Shown one piece after another: positions 34,804 through 45,939 of a DNA stretch of 64,000 nucleotides. The notes beneath the pieces were generated by a model. That model did not search any database and was not told the DNA's origin. It saw nothing but the letters and a program-made list of their open reading frames with translations. How positions within the stretch are numbered: the stretch's first letter is position 1; each line of letters opens with the position of its first letter. Location: NCBI RefSeq assembly GCF_014653115.1, contig NZ_BNAD01000003.1:62001-126000 (forward strand), written 5' to 3'. The position numbers and the translations under genes are program-made. This DNA is from Nocardioides flavus (ex Wang et al. 2016) (GTDB lineage: Bacteria > Actinomycetota > Actinomycetes > Propionibacteriales > Nocardioidaceae).

Positions 34804-36087
34804 GTGAGCACCACCCCGACCCGCGTCTTCGTGGCCCGGATCGTCGGGCTGCCGATCTTCGACCCCCAGGGCGACCAGGTGGCCAAGGTACGCGACCTGG
34901 TCGTCGCCATCCGCACCGAGACGAGCCAGCCGCGCGTGCTCGGCATGGTCGCCGAGGTCTTCGGCCGACGCCGCATCTTCGTCCCGATGACCCGCATCAC
35001 CAACATCGACAGCGGCCAGGTGCACACGACAGGCCTGCTCAACATGCGCCGGTTCGTGCAGCGCTCGACCGAGACGCTGGTGATGGGTCAGATGCTGGAC
35101 CGGACGGTCACGATCAAGGAGTCGGGGACCACCGGCGTCGTCTACGACGTCGCCATGGAGCAGGCCCGCAACCGCGACTGGGTGCTCTCCCGTGTCGCGG
35201 TGCAGGAGCCGAGCAAGGGCTTCCGCCGCCGCGGCCAGACGCACGTCGTGGAGTGGCGCGACGTCACCGGCCTGACCGAGCACGAGCCGGCGCAGGGCGC
35301 GACCCACCTCATCGCCGCCCTCAACGACATGCGGCCCGCCGACGCGGCCAACATGATCCACGACCTGCCGCGCGAGCGGCGTACGGCCGTCGTCGCGGCC
35401 CTCGACGACGAGCGCCTGGCCGACGTGCTGGAGGAGCTGCCCGAGGAGGACCAGGTCGAGATCCTCGAGCACCTCGACTCCGAGCGGGCGGCCGACGTGC
35501 TGGAGGAGATGTCGGCCGACGACGCGGCGGACCTGATCGCCGACCTCAACCCCGAGACGGCCGCCACCCTGCTGGGCCTGATGGAGCCCGACGAGGCCGA
35601 GGACGTGCGCCGGCTCATGTCGTACGACGACGACACCGCGGGCGCGATGATGACGCCGGAGCCGGTCATCCTCTCCCCCGACGCCACGATCGCCGACGCG
35701 CTCGCCCACGTCAGGAACCCGGAGCTCACCCCGTCCCTCGCCGCGCTCGTCTATGTCTGCCGCCAGCCGCTCGAGACCCCCACCGGCCGCCTCCTGGGCG
35801 CCGCCCACATCCAGCGGCTGCTGCGTGAGCCCCCGTCGACGCTCGTCGCGGCCGCGCTCGACGAGTCGATGGACCCGCTGCGCCCGGACGCGTCGATGGA
35901 CGAGGTCGCGGCCCACCTGGCGACCTACAACCTGGTCGCGGCCCCGGTCGTCGACGACGAGGGGCGGCTGCTCGGTGCGGTCACCGTCGACGACCTCCTC
36001 GACCACATGCTGCCCGAGGGCTGGCGGGACCGCGCCCCGCGGCCGGGCCGGATCAATGGCGGACCGAGCGCCGGGAGGGCCGGATGA
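34804..36087 (+). CDS. MgtE N-domain and CBS-domain protein without transporter part
   Basis: The 427-residue protein has a PRC-barrel-like start (GLPIFDPQGDQVAKVRDL), an MgtE intracellular N domain (about 175-290, repeated ALDDERLADVLEELPEEDQ-type units) and two CBS domains (about 290-410, MMTPEPVILSPDATIADAL). The five-helix Mg channel of MgtE is absent, so this is a soluble sensor of Mg2+ or nucleotides, as in mycobacterial Rv1232c. The GTG start at 34804 excludes the shadow N-terminus. The stop overlaps the next ATG (ATGA). Confidence 0.87.
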   Translation: MSTTPTRVFVARIVGLPIFDPQGDQVAKVRDLVVAIRTETSQPRVLGMVAEVFGRRRIFVPMTRITNIDSGQVHTTGLLNMRRFVQRSTETLVMGQMLDRTVTIKESGTTGVVYDVAMEQARNRDWVLSRVAVQEPSKGFRRRGQTHVVEWRDVTGLTEHEPAQGATHLIAALNDMRPADAANMIHDLPRERRTAVVAALDDERLADVLEELPEEDQVEILEHLDSERAADVLEEMSADDAADLIADLNPETAATLLGLMEPDEAEDVRRLMSYDDDTAGAMMTPEPVILSPDATIADALAHVRNPELTPSLAALVYVCRQPLETPTGRLLGAAHIQRLLREPPSTLVAAALDESMDPLRPDASMDEVAAHLATYNLVAAPVVDDEGRLLGAVTVDDLLDHMLPEGWRDRAPRPGRINGGPSAGRAG

Positions 36088-36596
36088 GCGACAACCGGCG
36101 CAGCCGGCTGGACACGCCGCGGGAGACGCGTCGCCAGCTCGTGCGGCGACCGGCCTACGACGCCGACGCGTTCGGCACCTTCGCCGAGCAGTTCGCGCGG
36201 TTCATGGGCACGGCCCGGTTCCTGATGTGGATGACGCTCTTCGTCATCGCCTGGATGGTCTGGAACACGTTGGCGCCGGCCGACCTGCGCTTCGACGAGT
36301 TCCCCTTCATCTTCCTGACGCTGATGCTCAGCCTCCAGGCGTCGTACGCCGCGCCCCTGATCCTGCTCGCCCAGAACCGGCAGGAGCAGCGCGACAAGGT
36401 GATCGCGGAGCAGGACCGCCAGGCCAACGCGCGCGCCCATGCCGACATGGAGTTCCTGGCCCGCGAGGTGGCCTCGCTGCGCATGTCGGTCGGCGAGGTC
36501 GCGACCCGCGACTTCCTCCGCTCGGAGCTGCGCGGGCTGATGAGCGACATCGAGGACCTGTCTCGCCGCGAGCCCGAGGACGAGCCGGGACCGTGA
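36084..36596 (+). CDS. DUF1003 membrane protein
   Basis: The 170-residue protein contains a DUF1003 core with two membrane segments (FLMWMTLFVIAWMVWNTLAP and FPFIFLTLMLSLQASYAAPL) followed by the family motif ILLAQNRQEQRDK and a C-terminal helical tail. The function of DUF1003 is unknown. It overlaps the MgtE-N/CBS gene by four bases and precedes mrp, an order also known from mycobacteria (Rv1231c-Rv1229c). Confidence 0.88.
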   Translation: MSDNRRSRLDTPRETRRQLVRRPAYDADAFGTFAEQFARFMGTARFLMWMTLFVIAWMVWNTLAPADLRFDEFPFIFLTLMLSLQASYAAPLILLAQNRQEQRDKVIAEQDRQANARAHADMEFLAREVASLRMSVGEVATRDFLRSELRGLMSDIEDLSRREPEDEPGP

Positions 36597-36627
36597 CGTG
36601 CCGGGGCGGCTCGTAGACTTCTCCCCC

Positions 36628-37788
36628 ATGAGCACCCCCACGCAGCAGCAGGTGATGGACGCGCTGGCGACCGTCAACGACCCCGAGATCAAGCGCCCGA
36701 TCACGGAGCTGGGGATGGTCGACTCGGTCGCGGTCGCCGACGACGGCTCGGTCGCGGTCCACGTGCTGCTGACGGTGGCCGGTTGCCCGCTCAAGGACAC
36801 GATCAACCGCGACGTCACCGCCGCCGTCACCGCGGTGTCGGGCGTGGCCTCGGTCGACCTCACCCTCGGCGTGATGACCGCCGAGCAGCGCGCCGGGCTC
36901 AAGGAGATCCTCAGCGACGGCCGCGCGCAGCGCGAGATCCCCTTCGCCCAGCCGGGCTCGCTGACCAAGGTCTACGCCATCGCCAGCGGCAAGGGCGGCG
37001 TCGGCAAGTCCTCGGTCACGGTCAACCTCGCCCTCGCGCTCGCCTCGCAGGGGCTCAAGGTCGGCATCGTCGACGCCGACATCTACGGCCACTCGGTGCC
37101 GGCGATGCTGGGCGTCGCCGACACCCGGCCCACCCAGGTCGACGACCTGATCATGCCCGTCCCCACTCCCAGCGGGGTCTCGGTGATCTCGATCGGCATG
37201 CTCAAGCCGCGTCGTGACCAGGTCGTGGCCTGGCGCGGCCCGATGCTCGACCGGGCCCTGGTGCAGATGCTCGCCGACGTCTACTGGGGCGACCTCGACG
37301 CCCTCCTCCTCGACCTCCCCCCGGGCACCGGCGACGTCGCGATCTCCCTCGGACAGCACCTCCCCAGCGCCGAGGTCGTCGTGGTGACGACCCCGCAGGA
37401 GGCGGCGGCCGAGGTCGCCGAGCGGGCCGGCACGATGGCCTCGATGATGCACCAGCGCGTGGTCGGCGTCGTGGAGAACATGAGCTACCTGCCGTGCCCG
37501 CACTGCCCGGCCGAGGACGACCACCGCCTCGAGGTCTTCGGCAGCGGCGGCGGCGAGCGTGTGGCCCGCACGCTGTCCGAGCGCTTCGGCTACGACGTCC
37601 CCGTCCTGGCACAGGTCCCCCTCGACATCTCGCTGCGCGAGGGCGGCGACGTCGGCAAGCCGATCGTCGAGGCGGACCCGTCCGCGCCGGCGGCCCGCGA
37701 GCTGACCCGGATCGCCGAGGCCCTCTCGGGTCGGGGCCGCGGCCTCGCCGGCATGCAGCTCGGCCTCACGCCCTCCAACAGGTTCTGA
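36628..37788 (+). CDS. mrp: Mrp/ApbC-family iron-sulfur cluster carrier ATPase
   Basis: The 386-residue protein has an N-terminal DUF59/MIP18-like domain (residues 1-90) and a ParA-like P-loop ATPase (KGGVGKSS near 128, DADIYGHSVP, LLLDLPPGTGD). The CxxC motif PCPHC, which holds the bridging Fe-S cluster in the dimer, lies near residue 290. It carries and delivers 4Fe-4S clusters. I used the ATG at 36628; a GTG at 36598 would add ten residues unlike the family. A conserved neighbour of tatB. Confidence 0.94.
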   Translation: MSTPTQQQVMDALATVNDPEIKRPITELGMVDSVAVADDGSVAVHVLLTVAGCPLKDTINRDVTAAVTAVSGVASVDLTLGVMTAEQRAGLKEILSDGRAQREIPFAQPGSLTKVYAIASGKGGVGKSSVTVNLALALASQGLKVGIVDADIYGHSVPAMLGVADTRPTQVDDLIMPVPTPSGVSVISIGMLKPRRDQVVAWRGPMLDRALVQMLADVYWGDLDALLLDLPPGTGDVAISLGQHLPSAEVVVVTTPQEAAAEVAERAGTMASMMHQRVVGVVENMSYLPCPHCPAEDDHRLEVFGSGGGERVARTLSERFGYDVPVLAQVPLDISLREGGDVGKPIVEADPSAPAARELTRIAEALSGRGRGLAGMQLGLTPSNRF

Positions 37789-37822
37789 TCGCGGTTCACG
37801 GCGAGGCAGTAGGTTCTGGGAC

Positions 37823-38152
37823 ATGTGGGACGTCGGGCTGCTCGAGCTGGCCGTGATCGCGCTCGTGGCCGTCGTCGTCCTCGGTCCGGACCGGCTTCCC
37901 GAGCTGGCCCGGCAGGCCGCGCAGCTGCTGCACCGTGCCCGCAGCCTGGCCCACACCGCGCGTGACGAGCTGCGCAGCGAGCTCGGCCCGGACTACGCCG
38001 ACCTCCAGCTGCGCGACCTCGACCCGCGCACCGTCGTGCGCAAGCACATCACCGAGGCGATGGCCGAGGTGGAGCGCGAGGAGGCCAGGACCGCCAAGCA
38101 GAAGGCGCTGCCCGAGGGACAGGTCCCGCCCTACGACGTCGAGGCCACCTGA
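37823..38152 (+). CDS. tatB: Sec-independent protein translocase subunit TatB
   Basis: The 109-residue protein has one short N-terminal membrane helix (LLELAVIALVAVVVLGP), the TatA/B hinge GPDRLPELARQ and a long amphipathic helix, then a charged tail. Length, the Glu in the membrane helix (LLELAV) and position after mrp fit TatB, which with TatC recognises twin-arginine signal peptides. No tatA or tatC is in the window. Confidence 0.88.
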   Translation: MWDVGLLELAVIALVAVVVLGPDRLPELARQAAQLLHRARSLAHTARDELRSELGPDYADLQLRDLDPRTVVRKHITEAMAEVEREEARTAKQKALPEGQVPPYDVEAT

Positions 38153-38173
38153 CCTCCGCTGACCCTCGCCCGC

Positions 38174-38710
38174 CTAGTCCTCGCGGCTCTGCACGGCGAC
38201 CAGGCCGGCGTACGGCACGAGCAGCTCGCTCCCGGCCGCATCGAGCGCCTCGAGGAAGTCGGCGCCGACGCGACGCACGTACGCCTCGTGGCGAGAGCCG
38301 TCGGCCAGGTGCAGCAGGCACCGGGCACCGGCGTCCGCCAGGCGCCTCAGCGCGGCACGCAGGCCGAGGCGGTCGACCGGCGACCACGCGACCTCCGGCA
38401 CCGAGCGCCCGCTGGCGCCGTGCACGCCGGTCACCGCACGCAGCGGGACGATCCAGTCCTGCCGCGCCCCGCTGAGCAGGCACCACTCCTCCCCCACCCG
38501 GGCGAGCCGTCCGTCCAGCCGACCGACGTGGGGCAGGTCCAGCGCCACGTCCTGTCCACGCGAGGCCATCAGCCGGCTGGCCAGGGTGACGGCGCCGTAC
38601 TCGGCACGGGCCCGGTCGGCGAGCTCTGCCTCCCGATCGGCCTCCCAGGCGGCCGTTGCCTGGCCCTCGAGGTCGTCGAACAGCGCGAACAGCTCGTGCT
38701 CCCAGGACAT
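38174..38710 (-). CDS. Conserved hypothetical protein, actinobacterial
   Basis: The 178-residue protein begins MSWEHELFALFDDLEGQA and is a mix of a short helical part and beta strands (VALDLPHVGRLDGRLARVG, WCLLSGARQDWIVPL). I know similar proteins next to the helicase/tat genes of actinobacteria but no function. No membrane segment or catalytic motif is seen. It is convergent with tatB, 21 bases apart. Confidence 0.65.
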   Translation of the reverse strand: MSWEHELFALFDDLEGQATAAWEADREAELADRARAEYGAVTLASRLMASRGQDVALDLPHVGRLDGRLARVGEEWCLLSGARQDWIVPLRAVTGVHGASGRSVPEVAWSPVDRLGLRAALRRLADAGARCLLHLADGSRHEAYVRRVGADFLEALDAAGSELLVPYAGLVAVQSRED

Positions 38711-38772
38711 GTCGCGAGCCTAGCCGCGCGCGACGCAGTCGCGAGCGGCGTGGTGAGGCTGTGGAGAAACCT

Positions 38773-38801
38773 TTGACATCGCTGCCAAACATTCGTTGAA
38801 T
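38773..38801 (+). promoter_or_regulatory. Housekeeping-type promoter of the LysM gene
   Basis: TTGACA (38773-38778) and TTGAAT (38796-38801) are separated by 17 bases in an unusually A/T-rich stretch. A transcript would start near 38808, about 13 bases before GAAAGG of the LysM gene. The -35 is a perfect match to the SigA/HrdB consensus. A CATTC/GAATG inverted repeat (38790-38802) overlaps the -10, a possible operator. Confidence 0.65.
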
Positions 38802-38832
38802 GAAGCAAACGCACGCAAACGAAAGGATGCGG

Positions 38833-39525
38833 ATGTCTCGGGGGAACACGCGTGTCGTACGTCCGATCGTGGTCTGGCTGACGGTCACGCTCGCCGCGCT
38901 GGCGAGCAGCCGGGAGGTTCCGTCGGCATGGCTCGCCCTCGCTGCTGCCGGCGACAGCCACGCGGACGCGGCCGACGCCGTGGTCGCCGGGTGCGCGTTG
39001 CTGCTCGCCGCGGCCCTGGGCTGGGTGTGGCTGGTCGCGACGGTGACGGTCACGCAGGTCCTCGCCGGCACCGCCCGTGCCGGCAGCGGTGGCACCACCC
39101 GTCGCCTCGTGCTGCTGGCGTGCGGGGCGGTCGTGGTCACCGGGGGCACCCTGCCGGCCCACGCCGAGGACGGTGGCGGGCTCGAGCGCTTGGCGGGCCT
39201 GGGCCTCCCCGACCGCGCGGTCGCCCCGGCAGCAGCCACCTCGACCCCCGACCTGACCCACGCCCCGACCCCCACGCCGGCGTCCACGTCACCGTCTCCC
39301 CCCACCTCGCCGGCGACCTACGTCGTGCGCGCCGGCGACTCGCTGTGGTCCATCGCCCGGGCCCACCCGGGCGACCGCGACGACATCGGTCTGCGCTGGC
39401 GCGAGATCTGGGCCGCCAACCGGGGCGTCGTCGGCGCCGACCCCGACCTGATCCACCCCGGGCAGGCGCTCGTCCTGCCCGGCGACACCCCACGCACCCG
39501 CACCCACGAGGACGGAGAACGATGA
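38833..39525 (+). CDS. LysM domain membrane protein
   Basis: The protein of about 230 residues has three hydrophobic segments in the first half (VVWLTVTLAALASS, AGCALLLAAALGWVWLVATV, LVLLACGAVVVTGG), a Pro/Thr linker (TPTPASTSPSPPTSP) and a C-terminal LysM domain (TYVVRAGDSLWSIAR to HPGQALVLPG) that binds peptidoglycan. GAAAGG at 38821-38826 is best spaced for the ATG at 38833. The 3' end overlaps the next ATG. It probably links the membrane with the cell wall. Confidence 0.85.
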   Translation: MSRGNTRVVRPIVVWLTVTLAALASSREVPSAWLALAAAGDSHADAADAVVAGCALLLAAALGWVWLVATVTVTQVLAGTARAGSGGTTRRLVLLACGAVVVTGGTLPAHAEDGGGLERLAGLGLPDRAVAPAAATSTPDLTHAPTPTPASTSPSPPTSPATYVVRAGDSLWSIARAHPGDRDDIGLRWREIWAANRGVVGADPDLIHPGQALVLPGDTPRTRTHEDGER

Positions 39526-40043
39526 TGAGCACACCCGACACCGCAGAGGCCCAGGTCGTCGTCCTGCGACCGCGCGCCCCCGTGGCGAGCGTCCAGGGCT
39601 CGCTCGCCCTCGACCTCACCCCTCGCACGGCTCCCCCGCGACCCCGCCTGCGCAGCGCCCGGACCACTGACCTGGTCGCCCTCGAGCATGCGGCGCGCGA
39701 GCACGTCGACGCGTTCGTCGGCCGGTTCCTGCAGGCGGTGGTCGAGATCGGCGCCGGCGACCGGCCGGTCACGCAGGTCCTCCGGCACGCCGTGCCCGAG
39801 GTCTACGACCAGCTCACCGAGCGGGCGCGCACGGTGAGCTCGGCCGGTGGCGCCACGCCCGGTCACGTGCGAGGACCCAACCCCGCCCGCCCCGTCGTGG
39901 TGGGAGTGCGCACCGCGCTCATCCGCCGCGACGCGGTCGAGGCGAGCGCGCACGTGCGGTACGGCCGGCGCTCGCGCGCGGTCGCGGCACGCTTCGAGGT
40001 CGTGCGCGACCGCTGGCAGTGCGTCGCGATCCAGTTCGGATAG
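39525..40043 (+). CDS. Rv3235 family protein
   Basis: The protein of 172 residues has a disordered N-terminal half and a small alpha/beta domain at the end (FVGRFLQAVVEIGAGDRPVT and the final WQCVAIQFG), as in the Rv3235 family that occurs next to secA in actinobacteria. Two adjacent ATG codons (39522 and 39525) could be used; GGAG spacing favours 39525. It is coupled to the LysM gene. A link with protein export is suggested only by its conserved place. Confidence 0.78.
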   Translation: MSTPDTAEAQVVVLRPRAPVASVQGSLALDLTPRTAPPRPRLRSARTTDLVALEHAAREHVDAFVGRFLQAVVEIGAGDRPVTQVLRHAVPEVYDQLTERARTVSSAGGATPGHVRGPNPARPVVVGVRTALIRRDAVEASAHVRYGRRSRAVAARFEVVRDRWQCVAIQFG

Positions 40044-40057
40044 GCCGACTGAGGCAA

Positions 40058-40070
40058 GCGGGGTCCCCGC
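40058..40070. terminator. Short G/C palindrome between convergent genes
   Basis: GCGGGG-T-CCCCGC lies 15 bases after the Rv3235-family gene and 47 bases from the end of secA. It can fold as a 5-bp stem with a 3-base loop. It may end either transcript, but it is short and lacks a U-tract. Confidence 0.35.
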
Positions 40071-40117
40071 GGCGTTGTTCGGGGGAGCGCAGCGGAGGAG
40101 AAGAACGTCGTGGGGTG

Positions 40118-42958
<2,841 letters not shown>

Positions 42959-42973
42959 GAGTGGTAACTGTAC

Positions 42974-44200
42974 CTACCGCGCCAACGCTGCACCCAATGC
43001 CGTCGACAGGTCGCCCTTGACGCCCACGACGACGTCGTCCAGCCCCAGCCAGCCGGCCAGCCGCCACAGCTCCGCGGCCAGCTCCTCGGCCGTCTCGGCT
43101 GGGGCGTCCTCCTCCGCGTACGCGCCGGGTACGAGCAGCACCCGGGCCCCGCGGTCGGCCTTGAGGTCGACGCGCGCCACGATCCGGTCTCCCAGGAGGA
43201 ACGGCAGCACGTAGTAGCCGTGGAGGCGCTTCTCCTTCGGCACGTAGATCTCGATCCGGTAGGAGAAGCCGAACAGCGCCTCGGCCCGGGCACGCTCCCA
43301 CACCACCGGGTCGAACGGGCTGAGCAGCGTGCGGGCCGCGACCCGACGGGGCAGCCGGGCGTCGCGGTGCAGGTAGGCCCGGCGCCGCCACCCCTGCACC
43401 GTGACCGGGACGAGCTCCCCCTCCTCGACGAGCTGCTCGACGGCGACCGTCGCGCTCGCCTCGCCCGGCGTGGGCTGGAGCCGCAGCCGGTAGTAGTCGG
43501 CGAGGCAGGCGAGGCTGGCGACGCCGTGGGAGCGCGCGGCGAGGCGTACGAGCTCGGTGACCGCCTCCTGGGGCGTGGGCGTCGGGGCGTCGAGGACCGC
43601 GGCGGGCAGCACCCGCTCGGGCAGGTCGTAGACCACCTCGAACTGGCTGGTGCGCCCGGCGATGGCGACGTCGCCGACGAGGTAGAGGTAGTCGAGGACC
43701 TTGCGGGCCTCCGACCAGTTCCAGCCCCAGTGCTCCCTCGTCCGGGGGCCGGTGCTGAGCTCGGCCTCGAGGTCGCGCGCGGTGACCGGCCCGCGGTCGC
43801 GCACCGCGTCGCGCACCCGCGGCTCGAGGGCCGCGTCGGCGGCGAAGCCCCACTTGCCGCGCTCGGCGCGGTACTTCTCCATCCGGTGCCGCATCAGCGG
43901 CCACAGCCCGACCGGCATGAACGCCTGCACGTGCGCCCAGTACTCGACGAGCAGGCGCTCGCGGCGTCCGGTCGACGACGCCGCCCGCTGGAGCAGGTCG
44001 ACGTCGTAGGGGCCCATCCGCGAGTAGAGCGGCATGTAGTGGGCGCGCTGGAGGACGTTGACCGAGTCGACCTGGAGCACGCCCGTTCGCCCGACGGTCC
44101 GCTCCAGCGTCCTCAGCGAGGGCGTCGCGTGCGCGCGGTCGGTGAAGCCCTGGGCGGCCAGCGCGATGCGGCGGGCCTTGAGGCGGGTGAGCCGGTCCAC
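42974..44200 (-). CDS. AlkX/YcaQ-type DNA glycosylase family protein (HTH_42)
   Basis: The 408-residue winged-helix protein belongs to the YcaQ/AlkZ family of glycosylases that unhook interstrand crosslinks and remove bulky alkylated bases. The catalytic segment reads LQVDSVNVLQRAHY; Q-V-D is the QxD form of the AlkX/YcaQ branch, not the QxQ form of the antibiotic-resistance AlkZ branch. GWNWSEARKVLDYLYLVGDV and FGFSYRIEIYVP are also family features. The GTG start at 44200 follows the regulator stop by five bases. Probably repairs crosslinks or alkyl lesions. Confidence 0.85.
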   Translation of the reverse strand: MDRLTRLKARRIALAAQGFTDRAHATPSLRTLERTVGRTGVLQVDSVNVLQRAHYMPLYSRMGPYDVDLLQRAASSTGRRERLLVEYWAHVQAFMPVGLWPLMRHRMEKYRAERGKWGFAADAALEPRVRDAVRDRGPVTARDLEAELSTGPRTREHWGWNWSEARKVLDYLYLVGDVAIAGRTSQFEVVYDLPERVLPAAVLDAPTPTPQEAVTELVRLAARSHGVASLACLADYYRLRLQPTPGEASATVAVEQLVEEGELVPVTVQGWRRRAYLHRDARLPRRVAARTLLSPFDPVVWERARAEALFGFSYRIEIYVPKEKRLHGYYVLPFLLGDRIVARVDLKADRGARVLLVPGAYAEEDAPAETAEELAAELWRLAGWLGLDDVVVGVKGDLSTALGAALAR

Positions 44201-44205
44201 CGGAC

Positions 44206-44880
44206 CTACGGGAGGTCGAGAAGCTTCTCGCGCATGGCGTACATCACGGCCTCCATGCGGGAGTGGAGCTGCAGCTTCTCCAGGATGTTGCGCACGTGGT
44301 TCTTCACCGTGTTCTCGGAGATGAAGAGCTCCTTGGCGACCTCGCGGTTGTTGAGCCCCTTGGCCACCAGCCGGAGCACCTCGAGCTCGCGCTCGGTCAG
44401 CCGCAGGGCCGGACCCTGCTCGCGCTCGGGCTTGGACATCTGCTTGAACTCGTCGATCAGCTTGACCGCCATGGACGGGCTGATGAGGGACTGGCCCTCG
44501 TTGACGACGCGGATGGCCTGGGCGACCTCCTCGATCGAGGAGTCCTTGAGGAGGTAGCCGGCCGCGCCGTTCTTGACCGACTCGTAGAGGTCGGCCTCCT
44601 CGTCGGAGACGGTGAGCATGATGATCTTGGTGGCCGGGACGGCCTCCTTGATGGCCCGGCAGGCCTCGACTCCCGTGCGGCGTGGCATCCGGACGTCGAG
44701 CAGGATGACGTCGGGCGCGGTCGTGGTCGCGAGCTCCGTGGCGGTGATGCCGTCGGCCGCCTCGCCGACCACCTCGATGTCGGTGTCGCCGGACAGCAGC
44801 ATGATCAGTCCACGACGGAACAGCTCCTGGTCGTCGACCACCAGGACGCGGACGGGTTCACTGCTGGGTGCCTCGGTCAC
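44206..44880 (-). CDS. NarL/LuxR-family response regulator, orphan
   Basis: The 224-residue regulator has a receiver domain (acidic DD at 16-17, phosphoacceptor Asp62 in LLDVRMPR, Thr in MLTVSD, Lys in LLKDSS) and a LuxR-type DNA-binding domain at the end ([20 protein letters not shown], then [14 protein letters not shown]). No histidine kinase lies next to it. In Streptomyces a similar regulator also sits between hpf and secA, from memory. It could control hpf or the secA region in response to a kinase elsewhere. Confidence 0.92.
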   Translation of the reverse strand: MTEAPSSEPVRVLVVDDQELFRRGLIMLLSGDTDIEVVGEAADGITATELATTTAPDVILLDVRMPRRTGVEACRAIKEAVPATKIIMLTVSDEEADLYESVKNGAAGYLLKDSSIEEVAQAIRVVNEGQSLISPSMAVKLIDEFKQMSKPEREQGPALRLTERELEVLRLVAKGLNNREVAKELFISENTVKNHVRNILEKLQLHSRMEAVMYAMREKLLDLP

Positions 44881-44924
44881 GCGCGCATCATTACATGCGC
44901 GCGCGACCGAGGCGTGGAGGGCGC

Positions 44925-45539
44925 TCAGCCGACGTCGAGCGAGATGACGCCGTAGTCGTAGCCGCGCCGGCGGTAGACCACCGCCGGCCGCTCGCTCTCC
45001 TTGTCCACGAAGAGGTAGAAGTCGTGCCCGACCAGCTCCATCTCGTAGAGCGCCTGGTCGAGCGTCATGGGGGTGGCGTGGTGGGACTTCTCGCGCACGA
45101 CGAGCGGTCCGTCGCCGGTGACGGTGATCGGTCCGACCTGGTGCTCGATGACGTCGGGCTCCTCCTCCTGGGCGACGTCGTCGACGGTGGGCATGGCGGC
45201 GAGCGCCTCTCCCACCGACACCTGCGCACGGCCCTTGTGCACGCGTCGTCGGTCGGCGGCGCGACGCATCTGTGCCTGCATCTTGTCGAGCGCCAGGTCG
45301 AGCGCGCCCATCTTGTCCTCGGCTGCCGCCTCGGCCCGGATCACCGGGCCCTTGGAGAACGCGGTCAGCTCCACCTTGGTGGACCGGTCGTGCTGGCGGG
45401 GATTCTTCTCGAGCTCGACCTCCACCTGGACGCGCATGATGCGGTGATCGTGCTTCTCCAGACGGGTGAGCTTCTCGGACACGTGCTCGCGGAACCGGTC
45501 GGACACCTCGCAGTGCCGCCCCGTGACCACAACCTCCAT
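44925..45539 (-). CDS. hpf: Ribosome hibernation promoting factor, long form
   Basis: The 204-residue protein has the N-terminal HPF/YfiA fold ([20 protein letters not shown], then an [17 protein letters not shown] strand) and the C-terminal dimerisation domain ([20 protein letters not shown], then [15 protein letters not shown]). Long HPF binds the 30S and joins two 70S ribosomes into a 100S dimer in stationary phase. The ATG at 45539 has GAGGAGG six bases upstream, decisive over longer frames. A 400-bp non-coding region lies upstream, so it has its own promoter. Confidence 0.94.
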   Translation of the reverse strand: MEVVVTGRHCEVSDRFREHVSEKLTRLEKHDHRIMRVQVEVELEKNPRQHDRSTKVELTAFSKGPVIRAEAAAEDKMGALDLALDKMQAQMRRAADRRRVHKGRAQVSVGEALAAMPTVDDVAQEEEPDVIEHQVGPITVTGDGPLVVREKSHHATPMTLDQALYEMELVGHDFYLFVDKESERPAVVYRRRGYDYGVISLDVG

Positions 45540-45939
45540 GTGAACCTCCTCAACTAGCGAACGGTCCGCACCCCTCCATTCGCCGCGGCGGCACACCCGC
45601 CGGGGCAGGGTGGGATGGAGCCCGCCCGGCCGACCTGGTCTTCGACCCCACAATCGCCTGCTGAGGCGTTCGCAGCTTCTCCGCCACTACTGGCCTTCTC
45701 CCGGCATCCGGCACATCTGGTGCCGGCGACGGGGCAGGACTTACTTCTAAGCCGCACCGTGATCGTCCGACGGGCACGCGGCTGCAGGGCAGCGACGCGA
45801 CCGGGGACTTACGTGGACCGTTTCGCCTGCGACTGGCATCGGCTTGCCGCGGGTCGGACCTGACGAGGCACCTGACGGTGCTGCGCGCAGCCCTCTCCGT
45901 GACGCAACCACGGACCCGGGCGGACTCCATGACAAGACG
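45540..45939. other. Long non-coding region upstream of hpf
   Basis: 400 bases separate the hpf start from the end of the comF gene, both on the minus strand. Small reading frames exist on both strands but none has a good ribosome binding site or recognisable protein. The region contains an A/T-richer patch (ACTTACTTCTAAGC near 45740-45752) that may be the hpf promoter, which would give a leader of about 200 nt. I see no known riboswitch. Confidence 0.5.

Noticed and set aside
43341..43904. Second reading frame (333 residues) overlapping the AlkX gene
   Set aside because: It is the same DNA in another frame with an Arg/Ala/Gly-rich product and no motif.
45615..45863. 82-residue plus-strand ORF in the hpf-comF gap
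   Set aside because: No ribosome binding site, odd composition and no recognisable similarity.
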